A stretch of 64,000 nucleotides of DNA, taken from Paenibacillus_G sp049942825 (lineage in GTDB: Bacteria; Bacillota; Bacilli; Paenibacillales; NBRC-103111). The stretch is taken from contig NZ_CP187970.1 of the NCBI RefSeq assembly GCF_049942825.1, positions 1,984,001 to 2,048,000 of the forward strand, read 5' to 3'. The notes below the pieces were generated by a model. The model worked only from the letters and a program-made list of their open reading frames with translations. It searched no databases and was not told where the DNA came from. The position numbers and the translations under genes are program-made. This document shows positions 15,135 through 24,239 of this stretch, in pieces; positions within the stretch are counted from its first letter, which is position 1, and the number at the start of each line of letters is the position of its first letter.

Positions 15135-15944
15135 GTGCAGCAAGCGATTGCCATATTGGATTCAGGGGTCGGCGGTTTGACCGTTGCGAAGGAAGTCATG
15201 CGGCAGCTCCCCCAAGAAAAAATCATCTATTTCGGCGATACGGCGCGAACGCCTTATGGTCCGAGAGATGCCGAGGAAGTGGCCCGCTTCACGCATCAAA
15301 TTGTCGATTATCTGCTGCAGTTCAGGCCCAAAATGATCGTGATTGCCTGCAATACGGCAACCGCCGTCGCTCTGGAGGAGATTCGCGCCCGGGTTCCCAT
15401 TCCGGTCATCGGGGTGATCCATCCCGGCGCTAGGGCGGCCATTAAGACAACACGAAATCAAATGGTGGGGGTCATCGGGACGGAAGGAACGATCCGAAGC
15501 CATGCTTACGAACAGGCGCTGCGCCAGATCGCACCGCAGATCGAAGTCGTGAGCCGGGCTTGTCCGTCCTTTGTGCCGCTCGTCGAGAAGGGCGAGTTTC
15601 GCACGGAGCACACGCGCCGTGTTGTCGAAGACTCGCTGAGAGAGCTGCGCCGCATTCCTATGGACTGCCTCATTCTTGGCTGCACCCATTATCCCTTCCT
15701 GACCGAGGTGATCGGGGAAGTGATGGGGCCGGAGGTGACCCTGATCTCTTCGGCGGACGAGACGGCCAGAGAAATCAGTACGATACTCTATCATAAAGGC
15801 CTGCTGGCCAGTACGGGGTCCATTCCTGTGCACCAGTTCTTTTGCAGCGGGGATCCACGGATGTTTAAATCCATTGCGCAGACTTGGCTGAACGAACAAA
15901 TCCGGGTGACGCCGGTCGTCTGGCGCGTGCCGAATATTATTTGA
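15135..15944 (+). CDS. racE: Glutamate racemase
   Basis: This 269-residue cofactor-independent racemase makes D-glutamate for peptidoglycan. Hallmarks are ILDSGVGGLTVA at the N-terminus, YFGDTARTPYG, the first catalytic cysteine in IACNTATA and the second in LILGCTHYPF. The GTG start is preceded by AAAGGAAG. It lies among cell-wall genes (deacetylase-like lipoprotein before, LysM-peptidase after). The symbol could equally be murI. Confidence 0.95.
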   Translation: MQQAIAILDSGVGGLTVAKEVMRQLPQEKIIYFGDTARTPYGPRDAEEVARFTHQIVDYLLQFRPKMIVIACNTATAVALEEIRARVPIPVIGVIHPGARAAIKTTRNQMVGVIGTEGTIRSHAYEQALRQIAPQIEVVSRACPSFVPLVEKGEFRTEHTRRVVEDSLRELRRIPMDCLILGCTHYPFLTEVIGEVMGPEVTLISSADETAREISTILYHKGLLASTGSIPVHQFFCSGDPRMFKSIAQTWLNEQIRVTPVVWRVPNII

Positions 15945-16031
15945 CCGGAGCGCATACACATTAGGAAGCCATGACACCTGGCAGGCTTGTCAAATGACCG
16001 CCGGTATTCGGCGGTGCAGGAGGGCTGCAGC

Positions 16032-17234
16032 ATGACGTTTCCTTATGTGGTGCGGCGCGGAGATACGCTTGGGCGGATCTCCGCGAGGTACGGGACAGAC
16101 CCGGCCTCGCTCTGCGGGGCGAACCCGCAGCTTGGCGAGGGGGGAACGCTGTCCCCGGGCCAAGTGATCCAAATTCCCATCCGCCCGTTGAACCGGTACT
16201 CGGTTCAGGCGGGAGATACGTTTGCCGCCGTGGCGGCCCGCTTCCGGCTGACGGTGGAGGAGCTTACGGCCTCCAATCCGGAGGTGGACCCCCGGCGGCT
16301 GCGGATCGGACAAACACTGATTATTCCCTATGCGGGGCCTGTATCCGTAGTGGACTGCACAAGACCTTACGGTTATACGGAGTTGATGGAAGACCTGTCG
16401 CACCTTGGCAGGCTGTATCCTTTCCTTGAGATCACTTCGCTCGGCGCCAGCGTGATGGGCCGGGACATTCCGCTGGTGCGGGTGGGCCGGGGGCCGAGGG
16501 AAGTGCATTATAACGCTTCGTTCCATGGCAACGAATGGATCACCTCCCTGCTGCTCATGCGCTTCCTGGAGGCGTATGCGGGAGCTTATGAGAATTCTCT
16601 GCCGCTGCTGGGGCGGGATATGCGGCAGCTGTTCGAAGCCACGACCCTGTGGCTTGTCCCCATGGTTAACCCGGACGGCGTGGAGCTCGTGCTGCGCGGA
16701 GCTCCGCCGGAGCATCCTTACCACAGCGAGCTGCTGAAGAGCAATGGCGGCTCCTGCGACTTCTCGGGCTGGAAGGCCAATATCCGCGGAGTCGATCTCA
16801 ACGATCAGTTCCCGGCCCACTGGGAGGAGGAGCGCGACCGGCGTGCCGTGCCCGGCCCCGGCCCGCGGGATTACACGGGAGGGGCACCGCTGACGGAGCC
16901 GGAGGCGGCGGCCATGGCCGCGTTCACACGCAGCCGGCCGCTGGCCCTGGTGATGGCCTTCCACACGCAGGGCCGGGAGCTCTACTGGAATTACCGCGGC
17001 CTGGAGCCGCCGGAGGCCGAAGCGCTTGCGGAACGGCTCGCGCTTTGCAGCGGTTACCGTGCGGTGAAGCTGACCGGCAGCGATGCCGGCTACAAGGACT
17101 GGTTCATCCAGGAGTTCCGCAGGCCCGGCTTCACGATCGAAGCGGGCTTCGGCGTGAACCCGCTTCCGCTGTCCCAATTCCCGCGCATTTACGACGAGCT
17201 GCTGCCGCTCATGCTGGAAGGCTTGAGGCTGTAG
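16032..17234 (+). CDS. LysM-domain M14 peptidase (gamma-D-glutamyl-diamino-acid endopeptidase type)
   Basis: This 400-residue protein has two LysM repeats (about 3-48 and 53-97; VVRRGDTLGRISARYG and YSVQAGDTFAAVAARF) and a zinc carboxypeptidase M14 domain. Zinc ligands lie in NASFHGNEW (H-x-x-E) and MAFHTQG; the catalytic glutamate is in FTIEAGFGVN, and MVNPDGVEL is also typical. This architecture is that of endopeptidase I of Lysinibacillus sphaericus and YqgT, which cut gamma-D-Glu-diaminoacid bonds in peptidoglycan. No signal peptide is visible, as in those relatives. The ATG at 16032 has AGGAGGG seven bases upstream. A strong terminator follows. Confidence 0.92.
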   Translation: MTFPYVVRRGDTLGRISARYGTDPASLCGANPQLGEGGTLSPGQVIQIPIRPLNRYSVQAGDTFAAVAARFRLTVEELTASNPEVDPRRLRIGQTLIIPYAGPVSVVDCTRPYGYTELMEDLSHLGRLYPFLEITSLGASVMGRDIPLVRVGRGPREVHYNASFHGNEWITSLLLMRFLEAYAGAYENSLPLLGRDMRQLFEATTLWLVPMVNPDGVELVLRGAPPEHPYHSELLKSNGGSCDFSGWKANIRGVDLNDQFPAHWEEERDRRAVPGPGPRDYTGGAPLTEPEAAAMAAFTRSRPLALVMAFHTQGRELYWNYRGLEPPEAEALAERLALCSGYRAVKLTGSDAGYKDWFIQEFRRPGFTIEAGFGVNPLPLSQFPRIYDELLPLMLEGLRL

Positions 17235-17253
17235 GCCTTGTCATGGCAGCGAA

Positions 17254-17299
17254 GTGAGCCGCCTTTCCCTGTCAGGGGAAGGCGGCTCACTGTGTTTTT
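17254..17299 (+). terminator. Strong rho-independent terminator
   Basis: A 16-base stem (GTGAGCCGCC.../...GGCGGCTCAC) with a short loop is followed by a T-rich tract. Confidence 0.9.
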
Positions 17300-17338
17300 A
17301 TCCTTGCTGTAATAAAATACAAATATGAATAAGAGAAG

Positions 17339-18349
17339 CTACCCCTTCGGCCCCCCCTCAAGGCAGAGCTTCACCAGGTCGTCGACGTGGGCGGTCGCTA
17401 CGCACTCCACCGTATCGGCGGCGCCGTAGTAGATCTTGACCTCGCCGTCATCCTCGAGCACCATGCCGCCGGGGAAGATGACCTGGGTGCGGAAGCCCTC
17501 TTCCGCCTCATACGGAGCCTCCGGCGCGAGCAGCGGCTCCCGGTACAGCCCGACGACGCGGCTAGGGTCTTCGAGGTCGAGGAGGGCGAGCCCGGCGCAG
17601 TACCGCTTCTTCCAGGCGGGTTCCCAGCCGTTCTTTCCCCGGGACGGGTCGATATCCACGCTGTGGATGGCGGTCAGCCAGCCTTTGGCTGTCTTCACCG
17701 GCGGTGCTCCGGGGCCGATCTTGTCATTGGCATACGGCAGGTCCTCGACGCCCAGCAGCAGCTTCGCGTTCCCCCAATATTTCAGATCGGGGGAATCGCA
17801 GACCCAGATGTCGAACCGGTCTCGGCCCCGGCTGTACACAGGCATGGGACGCTCGAGGCGGACATAACGGCCGCCGATCCGCTCGGGGAAGAGCACCATA
17901 TTCCGGTTATCCGGCACCGACATGCTCAGCACCTCGAAGCGCTCGAAGTCGTCGGTGACCGCGATGCCTCCCCGGATGCCGTGCTTCGTATCCACCGCGA
18001 AGCACATGTAGCAGCGGCCGTCAATGACCGTCAGCCGGGGATCATACGTGCGGATGATCTCCCCGCCCGTCAGGCCGAAGCACGGTCCGGGTCGGATGTC
18101 CCAACGGATCCCGTCATCGCTGAAGGCGAGTCCGAGATTCGTCGTATGGCTGGGCAGCAGGGTTTGCGCTTCGGCATCGCCATAATCACAGCGGAATACC
18201 ATGACATAGCGGCCTTGAAACTTGGTCACGCCGGCATTGAAGACGAGGGCCGGCCCGTAGGGCACATCGGAGGGCTTCAGAACCGGATTGGCCGGGTGGC
18301 GCCGCATGATCTTCGCGGAAGTCAGCGGGCCGATCAGGGGGATCGTCAT
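17339..18349 (-). CDS. GH130 family beta-mannoside phosphorylase-like glycosidase
   Basis: This 336-residue protein has a five-bladed-propeller fold typical of GH130. Characteristic segments are RHPANPVLKPSDVP near the N-terminus, VFNAGVTKFQGRYVMVFR, TYDPRLTVIDGRCYM, NMVLFPERIGGRYVRLERPM and KIYYGAADTVECVA near the end. Family members phosphorolyse or hydrolyse beta-mannosides and related oligosaccharides inside the cell. The start at 18349 is chosen for AAAGGAG upstream; a longer frame to 18421 has none. It is divergent from an AraC regulator, 132 bases away, which probably controls it. Confidence 0.9.
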   Translation of the reverse strand: MTIPLIGPLTSAKIMRRHPANPVLKPSDVPYGPALVFNAGVTKFQGRYVMVFRCDYGDAEAQTLLPSHTTNLGLAFSDDGIRWDIRPGPCFGLTGGEIIRTYDPRLTVIDGRCYMCFAVDTKHGIRGGIAVTDDFERFEVLSMSVPDNRNMVLFPERIGGRYVRLERPMPVYSRGRDRFDIWVCDSPDLKYWGNAKLLLGVEDLPYANDKIGPGAPPVKTAKGWLTAIHSVDIDPSRGKNGWEPAWKKRYCAGLALLDLEDPSRVVGLYREPLLAPEAPYEAEEGFRTQVIFPGGMVLEDDGEVKIYYGAADTVECVATAHVDDLVKLCLEGGPKG

Positions 18350-18481
18350 CGGTCGGTCTCCTTTTAGGGGATAGTAAATAGGATACGCTTCCATGATAAA
18401 ATAGAAGAAGGCACGGACCATCTCAGAATATCTGAAAAAGGTCTCATTCTATCGCGCTGCGCGGAACAGGAGGTGGGGCAG

Positions 18482-19366
18482 GTGACCGTGTTTCCCGAAA
18501 GCAAGCACTTGGCGGATTATCCGTTCATTGAGGCAGGGCTGCCTCTGCACATCTCCCTTAACGAGATCCGGGGCCGCTTCCCGGCTCACCGTCACGACTT
18601 CCTGGAGTTCTCCCTGGTGATCGGGGGCGAAGGCACCGAGACGGTCAATGGAAGAACCCATGCGATGGAGCCCGGGGTCTTTACCTTCCTGCTGCCGTAT
18701 CAGGTGCATGAGCTCTGCGCCCTGCCAGGGGGGAGCCTGCGGCTCTTCAACTGCATGTTCGACCTAAGTCTCCTGCTGCCTGCCTTCCGGGAACAGGATT
18801 CGCTGTCGGCCCTGCTGTTCAGTGAAGCGGAGCAGGCTCCCCACGTCAAGCTGAATGGGGAGGAGCGCAGCCGGATGGAAGCGCTGGTGCGGGAGATGCT
18901 GGAGGAATACCGGGGCGGCGGTGTAGGGAGAGACTTCCTGCTGAGGCTAAAGCTGGCTGAGGTTCTGCTGCGCCTGCAGCGGGCTCGGGCGGGCAAAGGC
19001 GGAGCTCTGCCGGATTCCGCGGGGATGGTGTCCTCGGGCGGCGCGGACGTCTGGCGGGTCATCCACTATATCCATTCGCACTACAGGGAGGAGCTGCAGC
19101 TGGGGACCCTGGCGGAGCGGTTCGGCTACCGCCCCTCCCAGCTCAGCGAGGCGATCAAGCGGCAGGCCGGAGTGCCGTTCAGCAAGCTCGTGCAGGAGGT
19201 GAGGCTCCGGCATGCCTGCTCGCTGCTGGCTTCCACCGATATGCGGACGCTCGATATTGCGCTGGAGGCCGGGTTCGGTTCCTTCCAGACGTTCAGCCGT
19301 GTGTTCCGGGAGCACAAGGGAATGACGCCGGGGGACTACCGCAGGCTGGCGGGGAGGCCGCAGTGA
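18482..19366 (+). CDS. AraC-family transcriptional regulator
   Basis: This 294-residue regulator has an N-terminal cupin-like sensor domain (HRHDFLEFSLVIGGEG near residues 36-51; VFTFLLPYQVHEL) and a C-terminal AraC double helix-turn-helix (about 190-290). The latter is seen as LGTLAERFGYRPSQLSEAI and TLDIALEAGFGSFQTFSRVF, ending KGMTPGDYRRL. The GTG at 18482 has AGGAGG eight bases upstream; an earlier in-frame GTG at 18473 lies inside that site. It is divergent from the GH130 gene, which it probably activates in response to an oligosaccharide. Confidence 0.92.
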   Translation: MTVFPESKHLADYPFIEAGLPLHISLNEIRGRFPAHRHDFLEFSLVIGGEGTETVNGRTHAMEPGVFTFLLPYQVHELCALPGGSLRLFNCMFDLSLLLPAFREQDSLSALLFSEAEQAPHVKLNGEERSRMEALVREMLEEYRGGGVGRDFLLRLKLAEVLLRLQRARAGKGGALPDSAGMVSSGGADVWRVIHYIHSHYREELQLGTLAERFGYRPSQLSEAIKRQAGVPFSKLVQEVRLRHACSLLASTDMRTLDIALEAGFGSFQTFSRVFREHKGMTPGDYRRLAGRPQ

Positions 19367-19512
19367 AACGGAATGGGCCCGGGAACGTAATCTGTATCAG
19401 GAAGCCTGTTCAAGAACGGGGAGCCTGCTCGGAATACCCGGGGGAGTCCGGTATACTGGAGAGGCTGGAGTCCAAGCGATGAACCAGCCCACAGATCAAG
19501 GAGGTTAGTGTG

Positions 19513-19740
19513 ATGTGGAACCGATTGTTATCGATGCGCCGGTGGGGACATGTCTTCCGCCGGATCGTCCCGCTTCTCCGCTCTCCGAGAGTCCCGCTGA
19601 GGGAGAAGCTGCTCTTCGCCGTCCCGGTGCTCGTGTACTGGATTGCACCGGATCTGTTGAATTTCCTGCCGGTGGACGATGTGGCCGTTACGCTGCTTCT
19701 CATGAACTGGTTCACAGAGCGGGCGGAGCGGTACCTGTAA
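19513..19740 (+). CDS. Small DUF1232-like membrane protein
   Basis: This is a 75-residue protein. After a basic N-terminus (RRWGHVFRRIVPLLRSPRVP) comes a helix with the P-x-D-L-x-x-x-x-P-x-D-D pattern (YWIAPDLLNFLPVDDVAV), characteristic of the YkvA/DUF1232 family, a membrane domain of unknown function. AAGGAGG lies eight bases before the ATG at 19513. It is monocistronic and followed, after about 210 bases without features, by a terminator. Confidence 0.75.
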   Translation: MWNRLLSMRRWGHVFRRIVPLLRSPRVPLREKLLFAVPVLVYWIAPDLLNFLPVDDVAVTLLLMNWFTERAERYL

Positions 19741-19950
19741 TCTTCTGTGGATGCCCTCGTGCGGCTGTTCGGCGTGCGGACCGAAGGGGACGCGGCGCAA
19801 TCAGCTCAGAATACACGGCCCCGTTCACGGTAGGCCCCAGCTAGCTGAACGGATAACGGAGGGCAGCTGCTTCCGTGAAAGTGCGTAATGCCGTCTGCGG
19901 CCCACGGCCCACGGCCCATCCGAGGAGCCGTAGAGCCGTACATGGTAAAT

Positions 19951-19979
19951 AGGAGGACCCCCTAAAGGTCCTCCTTTTT
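19951..19979. terminator. Bidirectional terminator
   Basis: AGGAGGACC and GGTCCTCCT pair around a seven-base loop, with T on the right and A-rich sequence on the left. It lies between convergent genes. Confidence 0.85.
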
Positions 19980-20013
19980 GTCGTCGCCGCTGGATGCGGC
20001 CCATCCTTCTTTT

Positions 20014-21123
20014 TTACAGCGGGTTCGGGCGTTCCGGCTCGTATTCCTCATCGGGCATGCGGATCCAGCGTTTGAGATAGCCCTGCTCATAGAGGGCTTT
20101 GATCAGGATGATGAGCACCGGAGACAGGATCAAGCCCGCCACACCGAAGAGGGAGAGCGAGATGATCATGAACGACAGCATGGTGAAGGCCGAAACGCCG
20201 AGCGAATCGCCGGTAATCTTAGGCTCGAGAATCTGCCGGACTCCCACGACGACCAGAAGGAGCACAGCCAGCGAGATGGCGAGTGTCGTCTGCTTCACGA
20301 TAAGCAGGTAGATGATCCAGGGGATGAAGAGTGTCGCCACGCCGAGCAGCGGGAGCACATCGAAGATGGCCGCAAGCAGTGCCACGGAGAAGGCGTTGTT
20401 GACCCCAAGAATGAGCAGGGAGACGAAGATGACCACGAAGGTGATGGTGATGAGTTTCGCCTGCGCTTTCAAGTAGGTTGCGATGCCCATCAGGACGTTT
20501 TCCCTCAGAAAGTGGAACACCTTCAGGAAGGTCCTCGGCGTTTTTTCGGCGGCCGCCCGCTTCCATGATTGGATCTCGATGCTGAGGAAGTAGGCGAGTA
20601 TGATCCCGATGACGAAATTGACAATGAAGGTGGAGAAGGAGGTGAGCATGGTGAACGTGCTTGTCAGGAAGTTCCGGGCAATCTGCGTCACCTTCGTTGT
20701 GATCTCGGTCGAGTACTCCTTGACGCGGTTGATGATGTCCTGCGTCGGAAGCGGTCCGAGCCGCTCCTGCAGCTGGTCGGTCCGTTCGATGATCTCCCGT
20801 TCCATGACCGCGGCGTACTCCGGCAGCTTGTCCTTCAGGTTGATGATCTGGGAAGTGAATATGGCTCCGATGCCCGTCAGGGCGCTTAAGATCACAAGCA
20901 CGAAGACCAGCGTGGACAGCGCGGAGGCGATCGATTTCTTCATTCCCTTGCGGTGCAGGGCCCGGGCCAGCGGCTCGATGATGAGATAGATGACGAAGGC
21001 CATGAAGATCGGGGTGGCGATCCGGTACATATAGCTGAAGGCGGACATGAACAGGTAGACGGTCAGGACGAGCAGGCCGATGTCGATCGCCGTTTTGTAA
21101 TATTTGCGGTAAAAAGAGATCAT
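20014..21123 (-). CDS. AI-2E family transporter (YtvI/PerM-like permease)
   Basis: This 369-residue integral membrane protein has about eight helices. The family's glycine/proline-rich core reads LPLLGVATLFIPWIIYLLI, followed by EPKITGDSLGVSAFTMLSF. A long periplasmic-side segment (about 85-150) lies between the helix groups. Family members export small molecules or ions; AI-2 export applies only to some. The C-terminus is acidic (DEEYEPERPNPL). It is downstream of the HxlR regulator in the same direction (32-base gap), so the two are probably co-transcribed. Confidence 0.9.
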   Translation of the reverse strand: MISFYRKYYKTAIDIGLLVLTVYLFMSAFSYMYRIATPIFMAFVIYLIIEPLARALHRKGMKKSIASALSTLVFVLVILSALTGIGAIFTSQIINLKDKLPEYAAVMEREIIERTDQLQERLGPLPTQDIINRVKEYSTEITTKVTQIARNFLTSTFTMLTSFSTFIVNFVIGIILAYFLSIEIQSWKRAAAEKTPRTFLKVFHFLRENVLMGIATYLKAQAKLITITFVVIFVSLLILGVNNAFSVALLAAIFDVLPLLGVATLFIPWIIYLLIVKQTTLAISLAVLLLVVVGVRQILEPKITGDSLGVSAFTMLSFMIISLSLFGVAGLILSPVLIILIKALYEQGYLKRWIRMPDEEYEPERPNPL

Positions 21124-21155
21124 GCGTCTAGGTCACCTCGGATTAGCGGATCGGG

Positions 21156-21521
21156 TCAGCACCACTTGGCGGCCCACACCTTCATTTCTTTGATCATCTG
21201 GTGCAGGTCTTCGCCCTTCGGGGTCAGCGAATATTCGACGGTTACGGGAACGGTCGGATAAGCGGTGCGTTCCAGCACACCGTATTCCTCGAGGTGGCGC
21301 AGCGTATCGGTCAGGGATTTGGGGGACACGGATTGAATGGAGCGCTGCAGCTCGCCGAAGCGTTTTTTGCCGCAGAATAATTCACGGATGACCAGAAATG
21401 ACCACTTGCCTCCGATAACATCCAAGGCCTTTTCAATGGAGCATTCCACGTTCACGGGGCTCTTCGGTATGTAACTGCTGGCTTCTTTGGCGGAAGCCGT
21501 TTTACTTTCGTGTAAGGTCAT
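21156..21521 (-). CDS. HxlR-family winged-helix regulator
   Basis: This 121-residue protein has the HxlR domain with the conserved N-terminal cysteine (VECSIEKALDVIGGKWSFLV, Cys27) and SPKSLTDTLRHLEEYGVLER. In family members such as HypR this cysteine senses electrophile or disulfide stress. It precedes the AI-2E-type permease in the same direction and may regulate it. The C-terminus holds a second cysteine at the last residue (AAKWC). Confidence 0.92.
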   Translation of the reverse strand: MTLHESKTASAKEASSYIPKSPVNVECSIEKALDVIGGKWSFLVIRELFCGKKRFGELQRSIQSVSPKSLTDTLRHLEEYGVLERTAYPTVPVTVEYSLTPKGEDLHQMIKEMKVWAAKWC

Positions 21522-21718
21522 TTCCTCATCAGCCTCACTTTCGCTGGATTGGGGGCAGCCCGTTACCCCGGGGTAAGCAGGTAACCGATCGATACTAATG
21601 GCTGGATCCGCCCGTTACTTTCCATAGTAGTTCAGAAGCCTTCAAATGGCAAATAAGGGGGAGCTGGGAAAAAGCGGCGGAAGCCTCCCTTTTGTTTACG
21701 CATTCCATAGGACAATGG

Positions 21719-21747
21719 TTGCTTTCCCGGCACCGATTGCGTACAAT
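21719..21747 (+). promoter_or_regulatory. Promoter of the HesB-like/DUF1450 operon
   Basis: TTGCTT at 21719-21724 and TACAAT at 21742-21747 are 17 bases apart, 37 bases upstream of the start codon. Confidence 0.6.
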
Positions 21748-21784
21748 GAATTGAAAAACGTACAAGTAGGAGTTGGACCTCATA

Positions 21785-22087
21785 ATGAACGTCAAAATTT
21801 CGCGCAACGCCGCTAAAGTGCTTCAGACCGAACTGCAGCAGGAAGAAAATAAAGAACTTAAGCTCCGCGTCTACATCACGCACTCCCACGGCGACCATGC
21901 CCACTACGGCATGGCGATGGATACACCGACCGAAGACGACGTAGTCGTATCGACGGACAAGGGCATCGACGTGATCCTGAAGAAGGACGAGCCTCTCCTG
22001 GACGGCATCCGGATCGATTATTTTTATGTTCCTGAAGAGGGCTTCGCCGTAACGAATCCGAGCAAAGGCAACCACGGCGACCACTAA
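21785..22087 (+). CDS. HesB/IscA-like protein with no cysteines
   Basis: This 100-residue protein has the HesB/IscA-like fold order: N-terminal helix (ISRNAAKVLQTEL), then strands LRVYITHSHGDHAHYGMAMD, then IRIDYFYVPEEGFAVTNP. The three cysteines that bind Fe-S clusters in IscA are absent. Positions equivalent to the first cysteine are histidine/aspartate-rich (THSHGDHAHYG), and the usual C-terminal C-G-C-G is replaced by GNHGDH. It may bind a different metal or have lost the function. The ATG at 21785 is preceded by AGGAG. It is followed 35 bases later by a DUF1450 gene. Confidence 0.8.
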   Translation: MNVKISRNAAKVLQTELQQEENKELKLRVYITHSHGDHAHYGMAMDTPTEDDVVVSTDKGIDVILKKDEPLLDGIRIDYFYVPEEGFAVTNPSKGNHGDH

Positions 22088-22122
22088 GAAGGACCGTGCT
22101 TGGAATAGAAAGGAATGCCCGC

Positions 22123-22350
22123 ATGGCCAATGATATCCGGGTTTGCGACAAATGCAAGCACATGCGCATGAAGACCGCGCTTCCGAAGCTGCAGAAGCTG
22201 GCGCCGGACGCCGAGATCAAGGTGGGGTGCAAATCCTACTGCGGTCCGTGCTCCCGCTTCGCGTTCATCTTCGTGAACGGCCGGTACGTCACCGGCAAGA
22301 CCGAGGATGAGGCGATCGAGAAGGCCGCCAAGTATATAAAGAAATCCTGA
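22123..22350 (+). CDS. DUF1450 (YuzB-like) cysteine-rich small protein
   Basis: This 75-residue protein carries C-x-x-C at the N-terminus (RVCDKCKHM) and the family motif G-C-x-x-x-C-G-x-C (VGCKSYCGPCSRFAFIFVNG), followed by YVTGKTEDEA. The fold and cysteines resemble thioredoxin-like ferredoxins, but the biochemical role of DUF1450 is not known to me. GAAAGGAA precedes the ATG at 22123. It is probably co-transcribed with the HesB-like gene; a terminator follows. Confidence 0.88.
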   Translation: MANDIRVCDKCKHMRMKTALPKLQKLAPDAEIKVGCKSYCGPCSRFAFIFVNGRYVTGKTEDEAIEKAAKYIKKS

Positions 22351-22401
22351 GCGCATGAACCGTACAGCACCCTACAGGAAGGTCAGCCTTCCGATTCACT
22401 G

Positions 22402-22440
22402 AGCCCCTTTTCCTCCCTGACCGGAGGGAGGGGCCTTTTT
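22402..22440 (+). terminator. Rho-independent terminator
   Basis: GCCCC...CCTCCC and GGAGGG...GGGGC pair, followed by TTTTT. Confidence 0.85.
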
Positions 22441-22578
22441 GCTTTGTACGGACGGATTGTGAATCTTTATGTTATCTTCATATCCCCTTTACATTGTCGA
22501 AACATTGCGGATTTATGCTGGAGTGCAGTGAGTTCGAGCCGTGCGTTCGACAAGTAACCTTGACGGAGGGTCATGAAG

Positions 22579-24066
22579 ATGAAGCAGACAGGAAGCAGAG
22601 CAAAATGGATGATGGTGTCGCTCGCAGCGTTATCGCTGCTGGCCGCACAGGGGGCGGATGCGGCGGAGGAGGGGCTGCATGCGGCTGCCGTGAAGTTCGG
22701 GATCTGGTCGGGCGGGCAGCAGGTCGCCTTGGAGAAAGACCCGGTCGTCATTGACGGCAGCACCTACGTTCCGCTGCGTTCACTAGGAGAAGCACTGGGC
22801 AAGCAGGTGGAGTGGGATGAATGGAACGGCGCCATCCGCTTGAAGGACAAGCCGGAGATCGCGGCGGTACATACGTGGAAGACGCCGGGCACGCTGTCCG
22901 GCAAGCTGAAGGAAGGGGGATTCTCGGGCCTCCTGCATCTGCCGGGCGATCCGGAGGACACGTTCTATACGCTGGCGGACCGGGGGCCGAACGGCGAATT
23001 CGGCAAGGACAAGCTTCGTACGTTCCCGGATGCCGGTTTTGTGCCGCGGATCTATAAAATGAAGGCATCCGGCGGCGAGATTCAGGTGCTGGAGACCATC
23101 AAGCTTCACCTGCCGGCCGGCCATACGGACAAGGTGACGGGATCGGCGGAGATAACGGGGCTGCCTAACGCGGATGGCCCGGACGAAGTGCCGTACGATG
23201 TGAGCGGCACGAAGCAGCTGGCCTATGATCCGGACGGGCTCGATCTCGAAGGGATCGCCTACAGCCCGGCGGACGATACGTTCTGGCTGTCCGATGAATA
23301 CCGCCCTTCGCTCGTGCAGGTGACGCGTGACGGTACGATTCTCGGCCGCTTCGTGCCCGAAGGGATGAAGGCCATGCTCGAAGAGGCGGGGGCACAGACG
23401 GAGATCTATGATATTCTTCCTGCCGTATACGCCAAGCGGATTGCGAACCGGGGCTTCGAAGGGGTGAGCATCTCGCCGGACGGCAAGTATCTGTTCACCT
23501 CGATCCAGAGCCCGATGGCCGTACCGGACAAGAAAACGGGGGAGGCCTCCCGTGCCCTCCGCATCCTGAAGCTCGAGCTTGCTTCGAAGAAGGTCGTCGG
23601 CGAGTACCTCTATGTCGCCGAGAAAGCGGAATCGTTCAAGAATGTCAAACAGAAGGATGTCGTGATCAGCGATCTGTCCGCGCTGAGCTCCAGTGTCGTG
23701 CTGGTGGACGAGCGGGACAAGAATGCGGGCGAGGAGGCCCAGATCAAGCGCATTTACCGTGCGGATTTCTCCCAAGCGACGAATCTGCTCGGGACCGAGC
23801 ACAGCGCGAAGCTGGAGGCCATGAGTCTCTCGGAGATCCGGGAGAAGGGCATCGTGCCTGTGGCCAAGGAGCTCATCGCGGATGTGGCGCAGCTCGGCTA
23901 TCCGTACGAGAAGCTGGAAGGGCTGGCTGTCGTGGATAAGAACACGCTGGCTGTGGTGAACGACAATGACTTCGGCGTTGCCGGCTACGATGAGCAGGGG
24001 AAGCTGCAGGTCAAGGATGTGCCCACGGAACTTTATCTGATCCGTCTGAAGGAAGAACTGCACTAA
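22579..24066 (+). CDS. Secreted esterase-like phytase-family protein with copper-amine-oxidase-N domain
   Basis: This protein of about 495 residues has a signal peptide (AALSLLAAQGADA). A stalk/anchor domain of the copper amine oxidase N-terminal type follows (VVIDGSTYVPLRSLGEALGK, about 55-100), common on Paenibacillus secreted proteins. The rest is an esterase-like beta-propeller of the phytase-like family (FYTLADRGPNGEF, YDPDGLDLEGIAY, NRGFEGVSISPDGKYLF, YEKLEGLAVVD). Members are extracellular, with phosphoesterase activity assumed from the fold. The start may be 22573 or 22579; the latter gives better spacing to GGAGGG. Monocistronic with its own terminator. Confidence 0.85.
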   Translation: MKQTGSRAKWMMVSLAALSLLAAQGADAAEEGLHAAAVKFGIWSGGQQVALEKDPVVIDGSTYVPLRSLGEALGKQVEWDEWNGAIRLKDKPEIAAVHTWKTPGTLSGKLKEGGFSGLLHLPGDPEDTFYTLADRGPNGEFGKDKLRTFPDAGFVPRIYKMKASGGEIQVLETIKLHLPAGHTDKVTGSAEITGLPNADGPDEVPYDVSGTKQLAYDPDGLDLEGIAYSPADDTFWLSDEYRPSLVQVTRDGTILGRFVPEGMKAMLEEAGAQTEIYDILPAVYAKRIANRGFEGVSISPDGKYLFTSIQSPMAVPDKKTGEASRALRILKLELASKKVVGEYLYVAEKAESFKNVKQKDVVISDLSALSSSVVLVDERDKNAGEEAQIKRIYRADFSQATNLLGTEHSAKLEAMSLSEIREKGIVPVAKELIADVAQLGYPYEKLEGLAVVDKNTLAVVNDNDFGVAGYDEQGKLQVKDVPTELYLIRLKEELH

Positions 24067-24090
24067 GAGCGCTTAGCCGATGTGCCGCAG

Positions 24091-24122
24091 AAGGACCCGT
24101 CGCATTAGGGCGGGTTCTTTTT
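24091..24122 (+). terminator. Rho-independent terminator
   Basis: GGACCCG and CGGGTTC pair with a G-U wobble, followed by a T run. Confidence 0.75.
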
Positions 24123-24239
24123 GCTTTTCCCTGAAGGGGGCTCTGCCGCTCCTCTTCCTTGCGCCTGACGTACCGTCCGTATGGGATGGGCCTCATTGTG
24201 ATGCAAATATGAAAAATTGGGTATTTAGAACTATATACC

